Shown here one piece after another: positions 1 through 5,990 of a DNA stretch of 6,357 nt. The position numbers and the translations under genes are program-made. The DNA comes from Acidimicrobiia bacterium (lineage in GTDB: Bacteria; Actinomycetota; Acidimicrobiia; Acidimicrobiales; SZUA-35). Numbering within the stretch: position 1 is the stretch's first letter; each line of letters opens with the position of its first letter. The stretch lies in assembly GCA_029857855.1 (NCBI GenBank), contig JAOUGG010000153.1, positions 1 through 6,357 on the forward strand. Reading direction: 5' to 3'. The notes beneath the pieces are model-generated. The model was given only the letters and a program-made list of their open reading frames with translations. It had not been told where the DNA came from and made no database searches.

Positions 1-4
1 CACA

Positions 5-22
5 CCGACCGGACAAGGTCGG
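5..22. repeat. Small inverted repeat (possible hairpin)
   Basis: CCGACC at 5-10 and GGTCGG at 17-22 form a perfect 6-bp stem around a 6-nt loop (ggacaa). No T-run follows on either strand, so a factor-independent terminator is not supported. The function is unknown and it may be chance in GC-rich DNA. Confidence 0.3.
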
Positions 23-99
23 CAGGGCCGCTAGCCCGACCGGTGTTCCGAGACCGCGGCAAGGCTCGAAGATACCTCTGCACCATCGTCGCCACCGGT

Positions 100-300
100 C
101 ACCGGCCGTGAGTACTGATCGAAGGTTGACTCATCGACTCGTGGTTCGACGGCTGCCAGCCAACTCTTGCCGACGTATCCAGCGAAAGTGTCGGTCACCA
201 AGCCGACCCGATCGTCTGCAACCCGGTCCTTGTATGCGTTCGCAGCCTTCTTGGTCTCGAATGTCCCGTCGGTGACGTTCGCCTCTGTCCGGGGTGGCAC
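100..300 (-). pseudogene. N-terminal remnant of a tyrosine-recombinase integrase
   Basis: The minus strand encodes about 65 residues resembling the N-terminal arm-binding and core-binding region of phage/ICE tyrosine integrases. It has a TFETKKAANAYKDRVAD segment (the usual 'TF.TKKEAN.W' pattern after the AP2-like domain), then TFAGYVGKSWLAAVEPRVDE and STFDQYSR, like the typical '..F.EYAE.WL......ST...Y' start of the SAM-like domain. Family resemblance stops around position 100; the frame stays open to 31 but the sequence no longer looks like integrase. There is no catalytic domain (R..H-R-H-Y) and no clear start: a GTG at 298-300 lacks a convincing ribosome binding site. I read it as a decayed fragment of a former mobile element. 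Alternatively it could be a chance open frame opposite the 5' region of the next operon, but the family pattern is quite specific. Confidence 0.55.
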
Positions 301-364
301 TGATTGCGTTTGAATCGAGTCACGTGCGAGTGCCCCGGTGCCACTACGTTGTCCGAGGCCGTTT

Positions 365-368
365 GGAG
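365..368 (+). promoter_or_regulatory. Ribosome binding site of the phosphoribosyltransferase-hydrolase gene
   Basis: GGAG lies 6 nt before the GTG at 375. This supports the GTG start, which gives a protein beginning right at the phosphoribosyltransferase fold. I see no clear sigma70-type promoter in 300-364. A GTGGCAC/GTGCCAC inverted repeat (294-300 and 338-344) lies in this upstream region and could be regulatory. Confidence 0.6.
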
Positions 369-374
369 TAGGCA

Positions 375-1718
375 GTGTTCTCGAATAGAACCGATGCGGG
401 AGTACGTCTCGCCGACAGGCTTGGGCACCTGCGGGGCGGCGATACGGTTGTCGTAGGTCTCCCTCGGGGTGGTGTGCCGGTGGCGTACCAGGTCGCCCGC
501 ACCCTCGATGCACCCCTCGATGTGATCCTGGTTCGAAAGTTGGGGGTTCCCCACCAGCCTGAGCTGGCCATGGGCGCGATCGGCGAGGATGGCGTGCGAG
601 TCATCGCTGATGACATCGTCCGAATGGCCCGGGTCACCGACGCCGAGCTCGCCCGGGTCGAGAGCAGGGAACGCATCGAGCTCGACCGACGGGCGAGCCT
701 GTACCGGGCCGGCAGGAAACGCATCCCGCTTAGGGGACGGGTCGTGATTGTCGTTGACGACGGCGTCGCCACCGGATCGACGGCGAAGGCGGCCTGCCAG
801 GTGGCCCGACAGGAAGGCGCAAGTCGTGTGATCCTCGGCGTCCCGGTGGCCCCGGTTGACTGGACTCGCCGGCTGGTCGGCGTGGCCGACGAGCTGATCG
901 CGCTGGACACCCCGGAGTACTTCTTCGGTATCGGGCAGTTCTACCGCGATTTCTCTGCGACCAGCGACGAGGAGGTGATCGCGTGCCTTGACTTGGCCAG
1001 CAAAGAGACCACGGCGAGCGCGGCGCACGATCCAGGCGCCCTGGGAGTTGATCCTCCAGTTCGCGACGAGGACGTTGCGGTCAGAGCCGGCGACGTGGCT
1101 CTTGGCGGGCACCTGAGGATTCCGGAACGGGCTCGGGGGGTCGTCATCTTCGCCCACGGCTCCGGTAGCAGCCGCCACAGCCCCCGTAACCGCTATGTGG
1201 CGTCGGCGCTGAACGAGGCCGGTCTCGCGACGCTGCTCGTCGACCTGCTGAGCGAGGCCGAAGAGGCCGAACGGGCCAACGTGTTCGACATCGAGCTTCT
1301 TACCCGGCGTCTCGTCGACATCACCCGGTGGGTCCGCGATGAGCCGGACCTCGCCGGGTTGGAGATTGGCTATTTCGGGGCCAGTACTGGTGCCGCGGCA
1401 GCGCTGAGCGCGGCAGCCGAATCGCCGACCAACGTGTCTGCGGTGGTCTCTCGGGGCGGACGCCCCGACTTGGCCGGTCCCCGACTCGGGCAGGTGCGAG
1501 CACCGACCCTGCTCATCGTCGGTGGCCACGACAACGTCGTGTTGGGCCTCAATCGCGAAGCCCAGGCCCGAATGAAGTGCCCAACCACGCTCGAGGTGAT
1601 TCCCCGAGCGACTCACCTGTTCGAGGAGCCGGGCACCCTCCGAGTAGCGGCCGAAAAGGCGGCGTCCTGGTTTCTCGAACACCTCGTCAACGGTTCGCCG
1701 ACTGCGAGCTCGTCATGA
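375..1718 (+). CDS. Phosphoribosyltransferase fused to an alpha/beta (dienelactone-type) hydrolase
   Basis: A 447-residue two-domain cytoplasmic protein. Residues 1 to about 205 form a type I phosphoribosyltransferase domain: a GLPRGGVPVA segment at 28-37 and the PRPP-binding loop VVDDGVATGST at 126-136, with the acidic pair D128-D129. Residues from about 230 to 437 form an alpha/beta hydrolase of the dienelactone hydrolase type: oxyanion-side HGSGSS at 261-266, nucleophile elbow GASTG with Ser337, then Asp386 (GGHD) and His414 (ATHLFEEPG), giving a complete predicted triad. Residues 206-229 look like a linker. From memory, this fusion matches the M. tuberculosis Rv0571c family (DosR regulon). 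Its substrates are not known to me; a base-phosphoribosyl transfer plus an ester hydrolysis is inferred only from the folds. It is the first gene of the operon, and its TGA overlaps the ATG of the CapA-like gene (ATGA), indicating translational coupling. Confidence 0.93.
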   Translation: MFSNRTDAGVRLADRLGHLRGGDTVVVGLPRGGVPVAYQVARTLDAPLDVILVRKLGVPHQPELAMGAIGEDGVRVIADDIVRMARVTDAELARVESRERIELDRRASLYRAGRKRIPLRGRVVIVVDDGVATGSTAKAACQVARQEGASRVILGVPVAPVDWTRRLVGVADELIALDTPEYFFGIGQFYRDFSATSDEEVIACLDLASKETTASAAHDPGALGVDPPVRDEDVAVRAGDVALGGHLRIPERARGVVIFAHGSGSSRHSPRNRYVASALNEAGLATLLVDLLSEAEEAERANVFDIELLTRRLVDITRWVRDEPDLAGLEIGYFGASTGAAAALSAAAESPTNVSAVVSRGGRPDLAGPRLGQVRAPTLLIVGGHDNVVLGLNREAQARMKCPTTLEVIPRATHLFEEPGTLRVAAEKAASWFLEHLVNGSPTASSS

Positions 1719-2674
1719 AGCTCCTCTTGGCCGGCGACACCATGCTCGGGCGCAATGTAGCTGAGCGGTTGCAGACAGAGCCGCCTGAGGTCCTGGTCGC
1801 GGACGAGGTGATCGAGATCGCCCACGAAGCCGACCTGTTCCTGCTGAACCTCGAATGCGCCATCTCCGCTCGAGGCGAGCGCTGGCCCGACCCGACCAAG
1901 CCGTTCTTCTTCCGGGCCCCCCCGGTCGCGACCGAAGTGCTTACGCTTCTCGGTGTCGACTGCGTAACCTTGGCCAACAATCACGCGCTCGACTACGGCC
2001 CGGCGGCCCTGCTCGACACCTTCGATCACCTGAGCGCCGCAGGCGTCGCCTGGGTCGGGGCCGGAACCGACGAACGGTCGGCCCGGTCCCCAGTTGTGCT
2101 CGAGCACGAGGGTTTCACTCTCGGGATCGTTGGCGTGACCGACCATCCTGCCGCCTATGCGGCGGGACCTGAGCGCCCGGGTGTCGCCTACGCCGACCTG
2201 AGACACGGGAAGATGCAGTGGCTGCTCAACACGATCGGTGACCTCGCGACCGACGCCGTTCTCGTGACCCCGCACTGGGGTCCCAACATGGTTGGCGAAC
2301 CGGTGCCGCATGTTCGAGCCACGGCCCAGGCGCTTCGAGCCGCCGGTGTCAGTCTGATCGCCGGACACTCAGCCCACGTCTTCCACGGCGTCGCCGACAG
2401 GGTGCTCTACGACCTGGGTGACTTCCTTGACGACTACGCCGTCGGACCAGGGCTCCGAAACGACCTCGGACTCCTCTTCCTCGTCACGTTCACCGGCGGG
2501 GTCCCCGAGCGAATCGAAGCGATTCCTGTTGCCATCGACCGCTGCCACACACGCCTGGCCAGACCCGACGAGGCTCGATGGATAACCGCTCGATTCCGAC
2601 AGGCCTGTTCCGATCTCGGAACCAGCGTGATCGAAGAGCGGGGCCGACTCGTCATCCAACGAACAGCGCAGTAG
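1715..2674 (+). CDS. CapA-family metallophosphatase-like protein, predicted cytoplasmic
   Basis: A 319-residue protein of the CapA/PgsA family (calcineurin-like metallophosphatase fold). Starting at ATG 1715, the family's first motif GDTMLGR comes at residues 7-13, followed by NLECAIS at 45-51, LANNHALDYG at 87-95, PHWG at 186-189, GHSAH at 217-221 and LGDFLDDYA at 234-242. The Asp, Asn and His residues of these motifs are the expected metal ligands. I chose 1715 rather than the longer in-frame start at 1577: the longer version adds 46 low-complexity residues inside the upstream gene, and 1715 overlaps the previous stop as ATGA. Classical CapA/PgsA proteins act in poly-gamma-glutamate capsule synthesis and carry a membrane anchor. 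This one has no signal peptide or transmembrane segment, and no capsule genes are nearby, so a capsule role is doubtful. From memory it corresponds to the M. tuberculosis Rv0574c type. Confidence 0.9.
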   Translation: MKLLLAGDTMLGRNVAERLQTEPPEVLVADEVIEIAHEADLFLLNLECAISARGERWPDPTKPFFFRAPPVATEVLTLLGVDCVTLANNHALDYGPAALLDTFDHLSAAGVAWVGAGTDERSARSPVVLEHEGFTLGIVGVTDHPAAYAAGPERPGVAYADLRHGKMQWLLNTIGDLATDAVLVTPHWGPNMVGEPVPHVRATAQALRAAGVSLIAGHSAHVFHGVADRVLYDLGDFLDDYAVGPGLRNDLGLLFLVTFTGGVPERIEAIPVAIDRCHTRLARPDEARWITARFRQACSDLGTSVIEERGRLVIQRTAQ

Positions 2675-2681
2675 CAGAGCC

Positions 2682-3110
2682 GTGCCACGAGCCGAGCGGG
2701 GACACCGAGCACTGCCCCACACCGCTGATGTGATCCTCGAGGCATGGGCCCCCGACTTCGGGGCTTGCTGTGAGGAAGCCATATCCGCCCTGATCGCCGT
2801 CTGTATCGACGGCTCGACCGCTGACATCGTCGGGGAACATGTTCTGTACGTGCCGCGAGCATCATCGTTGGATTCGATGCTGCTCGAGATCCTGGACGAG
2901 CTCATCTTCATACTCGACACCGCAGCCACCCTTCCGGTTCGAGCGGAGGCCGAACAACAGGACGACGGCGGCTTGAAGATCAGGCTCCTGATGGCGCTGC
3001 GGGAAGCTGTCAGATCGACCGGCTCGGTACCGAAGGGCGTCGCCAGATCAGAGCTGACCGTTGAGTGCGGCCCGAACCGGGTTCGCTGCGCCTTCCTGGT
3101 GGACGTTTGA
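2682..3110 (+). CDS. Archease, activator of RtcB RNA ligase
   Basis: A 142-residue archease-family protein, the usual size. The signature LPHTADVILEAWAPDFGACCEE is near the N terminus (His13-Thr-Ala-Asp16), then SLDSMLLEILDELIFILDT at 62-80 matches the family helix, and the chain ends in a strand with a terminal VDV (Asp141), where archeases carry a conserved metal-site Asp. Archease speeds RtcB guanylylation and allows multiple turnovers in RNA ligation. The start is GTG 2682, placed 7 nt after the CapA-like stop, so it is probably translated from the same message; its own ribosome binding site is weak. The usual 'KAVTYH' stretch before the C-terminal strand is diverged (RSELTVECG), as in other actinobacterial members as far as I recall. 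Its partner rtcB lies immediately downstream on the opposite strand, 5 nt from stop to stop. Confidence 0.88.
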   Translation: MPRAERGHRALPHTADVILEAWAPDFGACCEEAISALIAVCIDGSTADIVGEHVLYVPRASSLDSMLLEILDELIFILDTAATLPVRAEAEQQDDGGLKIRLLMALREAVRSTGSVPKGVARSELTVECGPNRVRCAFLVDV

Positions 3111-3115
3111 AGGCT

Positions 3116-4546
3116 TCACCCTTTGACGACGCCGAGGGGGACGAGACGGGCGACTCGACGGGCCAGGCCGGCTCGCTCCACCGTTTCGACCACGGCATCC
3201 ACGTCCTTGTAGGAGAAGGGAGCCTCTTCGGTGAGTCCCCTGGAGGAGCCGGCCCGGACTTCGATTCCCTGGGCAGCCAGCTGATGCCGCAACGCCTGAG
3301 CTGAGATCTTCTTGCGAGCCGCCGTCCGGCTCATCGTCCGACCGGCACCGTGACACGTCGAATGGAACGCGTCGCTGCCCGCCGCACCGACGAGAACGTA
3401 CGAGGCTGTGCCCATCGAGCCAGGCACCAGCACCGGCTGTCCGACCACAGCCAGGTCAGGGGGCAGGTCCGGATGGCCGGGAGGCAGGGCCCTGGTGGCT
3501 CCCTTGCGATGGACGCACAACTCCTTCGGCTCGCCGTCTACATCGTGGCTCTCGAGCTTGGCCAGGTTGTGGGAGACGTCGTAGAGCAGTTCGAGACCTC
3601 CGGTGCCAACTGTGCGACGAAACACCGAGCGGACCGCTTCAGCCAGAAGTTGGCGGTTCGCTCGCCCATAGTTGGCGGCGGCCGCCATTGCCGAGAGATA
3701 GGCAGCACCAGCCGGAGATCGAACGGGGACGCACGCAAGCTGGCGGTCGGGGACGGAGATGCCATACCCGACCATGGCCGACTCCATGAGCTTCACCTGA
3801 TCGGTGCAGATCTGGTGGCCGAGGCCACGGGAACCGGAATGGATCATCACGCAGACCTGCCCAGGGTGCAACCCGAACACTTCGGCCACCTCTGAGTCGA
3901 GGATCTGGTCGACGGCCTGGACCTCCACGAAGTGGTTCCCGGATCCGAGGCTCCCCAACTGATGCAGTCCTCGTGCCAACGCCCGGTCACTCACCACGTC
4001 GGGATCGGCCCCGGCCAGCACGCCGCCATCCTCACATCGGTCCAGATCGCGGGCCGTGCCGTGGCCCTGTTGGACCGCATAGGGCGCTCCCTGCGTGAGG
4101 ATCCGCTTCAGCTCGTTCCCATCCTCGAGATCCCAAACCGCGCCGGGCCCCATGCCGGTTGGCACCGCCCGCTCCAGCTGATCCATCACGGCGGGCAGCA
4201 ATGGCGTCAGCTCGGCCCTCTCGAATGGTGTCAGAAGCAACCGGACCCCACACGAGATGTCGAAGCCGACCCCGCCCGGGGAGACGACACCACCAGCGGC
4301 GATGTCGGTGGCGGCCACACCGCCGATCGGGAATCCGTAGCCCCAATGCACATCCGGCATCGCGTACGAAGCCCGGACCACACCGGGCAGAGTGGCTACA
4401 TTGACCACCTGCTGCAGCGAACGGTCAGCGGCGACCTCAGGGAGCAACGCCTCGGAGGCGAACACCACGCCCGGTACCCTCATCGCTCCCGTGGGCTCGA
4501 TCCGCCATCGCCACGGCGACTCCTCGACCAGTGTGATGGCAGCCAT
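3116..4546 (-). CDS. rtcB: RNA-splicing ligase RtcB
   Basis: A 476-residue full-length RtcB, close to the archaeal length. It joins RNA 2',3'-cyclic phosphate or 3'-phosphate ends to 5'-OH ends using GTP and Mn2+. Visible motifs: [13 protein letters not shown] (64-76); [12 protein letters not shown] (91-102) with D96 and metal ligand C99; GSGNHF (201-206) with H205; [12 protein letters not shown] (235-246) with H236; DVSHNLAK (323-330) with H326; and [10 protein letters not shown] (398-407) with H399, the expected guanylylated histidine. It ends in the typical GVVKG. All key residues are present, so it should be active. ATG 4546 gives the expected N terminus, although no good Shine-Dalgarno sequence precedes it. 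The stop of the 88-residue gene lies 17 nt upstream, suggesting a shared message. Bacterial RtcB serves in RNA repair; here its activator archease is encoded convergently. From memory the counterpart is M. tuberculosis Rv2631. Confidence 0.97.
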   Translation of the reverse strand: MAAITLVEESPWRWRIEPTGAMRVPGVVFASEALLPEVAADRSLQQVVNVATLPGVVRASYAMPDVHWGYGFPIGGVAATDIAAGGVVSPGGVGFDISCGVRLLLTPFERAELTPLLPAVMDQLERAVPTGMGPGAVWDLEDGNELKRILTQGAPYAVQQGHGTARDLDRCEDGGVLAGADPDVVSDRALARGLHQLGSLGSGNHFVEVQAVDQILDSEVAEVFGLHPGQVCVMIHSGSRGLGHQICTDQVKLMESAMVGYGISVPDRQLACVPVRSPAGAAYLSAMAAAANYGRANRQLLAEAVRSVFRRTVGTGGLELLYDVSHNLAKLESHDVDGEPKELCVHRKGATRALPPGHPDLPPDLAVVGQPVLVPGSMGTASYVLVGAAGSDAFHSTCHGAGRTMSRTAARKKISAQALRHQLAAQGIEVRAGSSRGLTEEAPFSYKDVDAVVETVERAGLARRVARLVPLGVVKG

Positions 4547-4563
4547 TGGAGAGCCGGACCTGG

Positions 4564-4830
4564 CTACGTCTGCTCGGACGTGCCGGCATCGTGCGGGTAG
4601 CCGGCGCCGAGATCGGACGTTCCGACCTCGAGGGACGACTCGTCGTGCGTCGTCGACGACAGGTCTTCGACCTCACACTCGATGCCGGGTGTCTCCTCCT
4701 TCGAGGCCACCAATGCGGCTGCCTCGTCGACCGTTTCGCACAGCTGCGTGTCAATGAGCTCGCCATGCCGGTAGATCCTGACCTCTACTGTGGGGGTCTC
4801 CCCGAACTCTGCGGGTTTCATCTCGCTCAT
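4564..4830 (-). CDS. Unrecognised 88-residue acidic protein, co-operonic with rtcB
   Basis: I do not recognise this family with certainty. ATG 4830 is preceded by AGGGAG with a 6-nt spacer, the best ribosome binding site in the window, which argues for a real gene and for this start over a longer in-frame one at 4923. The protein has a short compact part, about residues 9-52: a strand-like [16 protein letters not shown], a helix-like [13 protein letters not shown] and a strand-like [10 protein letters not shown]. An acidic, Ser/Thr/Gly-rich and probably disordered tail of about 35 residues follows. There is no signal peptide or membrane segment. It is the promoter-proximal gene of the minus-strand pair, ending 17 nt before rtcB. 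A link to RNA ligation or to the same stress response is inferred only from position. A DosR-like motif lies about 140 nt upstream. Confidence 0.72.
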   Translation of the reverse strand: MSEMKPAEFGETPTVEVRIYRHGELIDTQLCETVDEAAALVASKEETPGIECEVEDLSSTTHDESSLEVGTSDLGAGYPHDAGTSEQT

Positions 4831-4836
4831 GGACTG

Positions 4837-4842
4837 CTCCCT
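4837..4842 (-). promoter_or_regulatory. Ribosome binding site of the 88-residue gene
   Basis: On the minus strand this reads AGGGAG, 6 nt before ATG 4830. It decides the start of the small gene upstream of rtcB and excludes the 31-residue N-terminal extension. Confidence 0.75.
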
Positions 4843-4914
4843 CTCGAGCCGGGCTTCGGGCTTGCAGACCAACACGCTGACCCAACTGGCCGTCGCTCGG
4901 TAGAGGCAATGGTC

Positions 4915-5199
4915 ATGACTCACCGGCGATCAAGGGGACAGCGTCGTTTCGTCAAGGGACGTCCGCACGGGACGTTCGGCCCTACGTCGCCGCTCCTTCG
5001 GGTCGAGAGTGTCGGTAATGCGAGCGTTGATGGCGGGCCTCGTTCTGGCACGACGACCACGCTCCGGGTCGATCGACCCGATGGCAGCGCAACGGAAGTC
5101 GTCCACAACGACGCTGGCCGGATCACGATCGTGCGACTCGCTCCAGACGGCGCGGTCGTCGCTCGACGGCGCCGCATCGCCCGCCGTAACCCGATCTGA
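4915..5199 (+). CDS. Doubtful 94-residue ORF, divergent from the rtcB operon and running into the IS110 remnant
   Basis: An ATG at 4915 has GAGG 8 nt upstream (4903-4906) and opens a 94-residue frame on the plus strand. The N-terminal half is Arg-rich and featureless. The second half (about TTTLRVDRPDGSATEVV, then ITIVRLAPDGAVVARRR) reads like alternating beta strands, and many of its codons end in G or C. The last 15 or so residues overlap the IS110-like sequence on the other strand, so the C terminus may be an artefact of that insertion. A DosR-like motif lies inside its 5' half, which argues that this stretch may instead be the regulatory region of the minus-strand operon. No family recognised. 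Confidence 0.25.
   Translation: MTHRRSRGQRRFVKGRPHGTFGPTSPLLRVESVGNASVDGGPRSGTTTTLRVDRPDGSATEVVHNDAGRITIVRLAPDGAVVARRRRIARRNPI
4969..4982. promoter_or_regulatory. Candidate DosR-type (dormancy) operator
   Basis: The 14-mer GGGACGTTCGGCCC matches the mycobacterial DosR core as I remember it (GGGACTTNNGNCCC) at 10 of 11 specified positions. A poorer half-like copy, GGGACGTCCG, starts 13 bp earlier at 4956, and GGGGAC occurs at 4934. The site lies about 140 nt upstream of the 88-residue gene start, a plausible distance for activation of the minus-strand rtcB operon. No such site was seen before the operon at 375. The assignment rests on recall of the consensus and on gene content. Confidence 0.35.
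5065..5080. repeat. Perfect 16-bp palindrome
   Basis: CGGGTCGATCGACCCG is fully self-complementary over 16 bp. It lies between the candidate DosR-like site and the IS110 remnant. It could be a regulator operator or a small hairpin; it could also be chance within the doubtful ORF that spans it. Confidence 0.4.
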
Positions 5200-5588
5200 C
5201 CTGCCGGTGGTACTGGTGCTTGTTCGACCCCGAGAATCTCGGGGCTGCGGGCCAACATGTCAGCATCGATCACGTCGGTCTTGTTCGCGCCGGCAATCGC
5301 TTTGCGGAGCCGAGCTGAGTCTCGGTTGGCCACGAAACCAACGCGACATCCCGACTCACAGATGGCATGCAGCAACAGCAGCCACGTGCCCGCTGTTCGT
5401 TCGGCCACCACCATCGCCGGCGCCCAGTCAGCCAACCGGACCGTCAACTCCTCCAGCCCGGCCAATGTCGGCTGGACCCAGAAGTCCTCGGCTATGCCCG
5501 GTCCTCGATTAGCAACCTGGAGTGCAGCCACCACCGCAGCGTCGATCCCGATCGACACGACCGGTTCGGTAGTCTCTATTGTGTTCAT
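5154..5588 (-). pseudogene. IS110-family transposase, truncated (N-terminal DEDD domain only)
   Basis: From ATG 5588 the minus strand encodes about 145 residues of the RuvC-like DEDD domain of an IS110-family transposase. SIGIDAAV carries the first Asp, VVAERTAGTWL the Glu, and GANKTDVIDADMLA the closing Asp pair, followed by the subfamily's PPAGQIGLRRAMRRRRATT stretch. Family members run to roughly 300-400 residues and end in a helix-hairpin-helix/transposase_20 domain with a catalytic Ser. None of that is present: similarity stops near 5154, and although the frame stays open to 4920 the rest looks unrelated. The start is supported by GGGAG (5597-5601) with an 8-nt spacer. The element therefore cannot move by itself. 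These recombinases use a bridge RNA encoded in the end of the element; here the flank upstream of the start is preserved. Confidence 0.85.
5228..5244. repeat. 17-bp inverted repeat inside the IS110 remnant
   Basis: CCCCGAGA-A-TCTCGGGG forms a perfect 8-bp inverted repeat around one base. It lies in the transposase frame, where it encodes SPEILG. It may be chance or a remnant structural element; no T-run follows. Confidence 0.35.
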
Positions 5589-5589
5589 G

Positions 5590-5691
5590 GAGGGCTCTCC
5601 CTTTCGCTTGGAGTGCCGGACGCGGCCCGTCGAGTGCCAGCTCATCAAGAGCCTCGGACAGCACGCTTGTCTGGTCGACGGGAGAGCCCTC
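5590..5691 (-). promoter_or_regulatory. Structured leader directly before the IS110 transposase start (12-bp stem holding its ribosome binding site)
   Basis: GAGGGCTCTCCC at 5590-5601 and GGGAGAGCCCTC at 5680-5691 are perfect 12-bp inverted copies 78 nt apart. In minus-strand RNA they would pair, and the 3' arm contains the transposase Shine-Dalgarno GGGAG (5597-5601) and ends one base before ATG 5588. Inside lies a smaller hairpin, GCTC-ATCAA-GAGC (5640-5652). Two readings are possible: the stem hides the ribosome binding site and limits transposase translation, as in other insertion sequences; or this is part of a bridge-RNA region, which in IS110-type elements lies in the non-coding end before the transposase. 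The repeat is seen; both roles are inference. Confidence 0.5.
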
Positions 5692-5990
5692 GAGCACGCT
5701 CAACTCGAAGTCGGCGTTCTCCCGACACCACCCCGAACACGAACCTGGCGAGCCACAAGCCCACCCAGCCATGTGATTCATACGGTGCACCAGGCTCCGA
5801 CCACCGGATCCGTCAAGCCCCACCAATTTCAACCGGGTCTGCTCGGGAGACAAGCCCTAGCGACAATCAGGTCAACGAGCCCAAACACTCACGGAAAACA
5901 CGTCACCGCCAGAACCCCTCCCGAGGCCAAGCTACGTGACCACCAACCCCAAACCGGGGAGGCCCTGTAGTCAATACAAGGGAAAACTTG
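5692..5990. other. Gene-poor stretch between the IS110 leader and the tRNA fragment
   Basis: I see no supportable gene here. Open frames exist on both strands but lack ribosome binding sites, sensible starts or family motifs. The upstream end of the IS110 element probably lies somewhere in this stretch, but I could not place the boundary. A weak hairpin, ACAAG-GGAAAA-CTTGT (5976-5991), touches the 3' end of the tRNA fragment. Confidence 0.5.

Noticed and set aside
195..1682. 495-residue open frame on the minus strand opposite the phosphoribosyltransferase-hydrolase gene
   Set aside because: It is a shadow: the plus strand has two clear enzyme domains with intact active sites, while this frame has no family motif and a composition typical of antisense frames in GC-rich DNA.
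1577..1714. 46-residue N-terminal extension of the CapA-like gene
   Set aside because: It lies wholly inside the upstream gene, is low complexity, and ATG 1715 with the ATGA overlap places the family motif at the N terminus.
3104..3125. Possible bidirectional terminator between archease and rtcB
   Set aside because: There are only 5 nt between the stop codons, and no stem with a T-run is visible.
4831..4923. 31-residue N-terminal extension of the 88-residue protein
   Set aside because: AGGGAG 6 nt before ATG 4830 gives a better start; the extension would read through its own ribosome binding site.
5509..5853. 114-residue minus-strand frame overlapping the IS110 transposase start
   Set aside because: It begins with TTG without a good ribosome binding site, overlaps the recognised transposase in another frame, and has no family motif. 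Parts have codon use that looks coding, so I am not fully certain.
5257..5970. 237-residue plus-strand frame opposite the IS110 remnant
   Set aside because: The first half is antisense to the recognised transposase and the rest has no motif or start signal.
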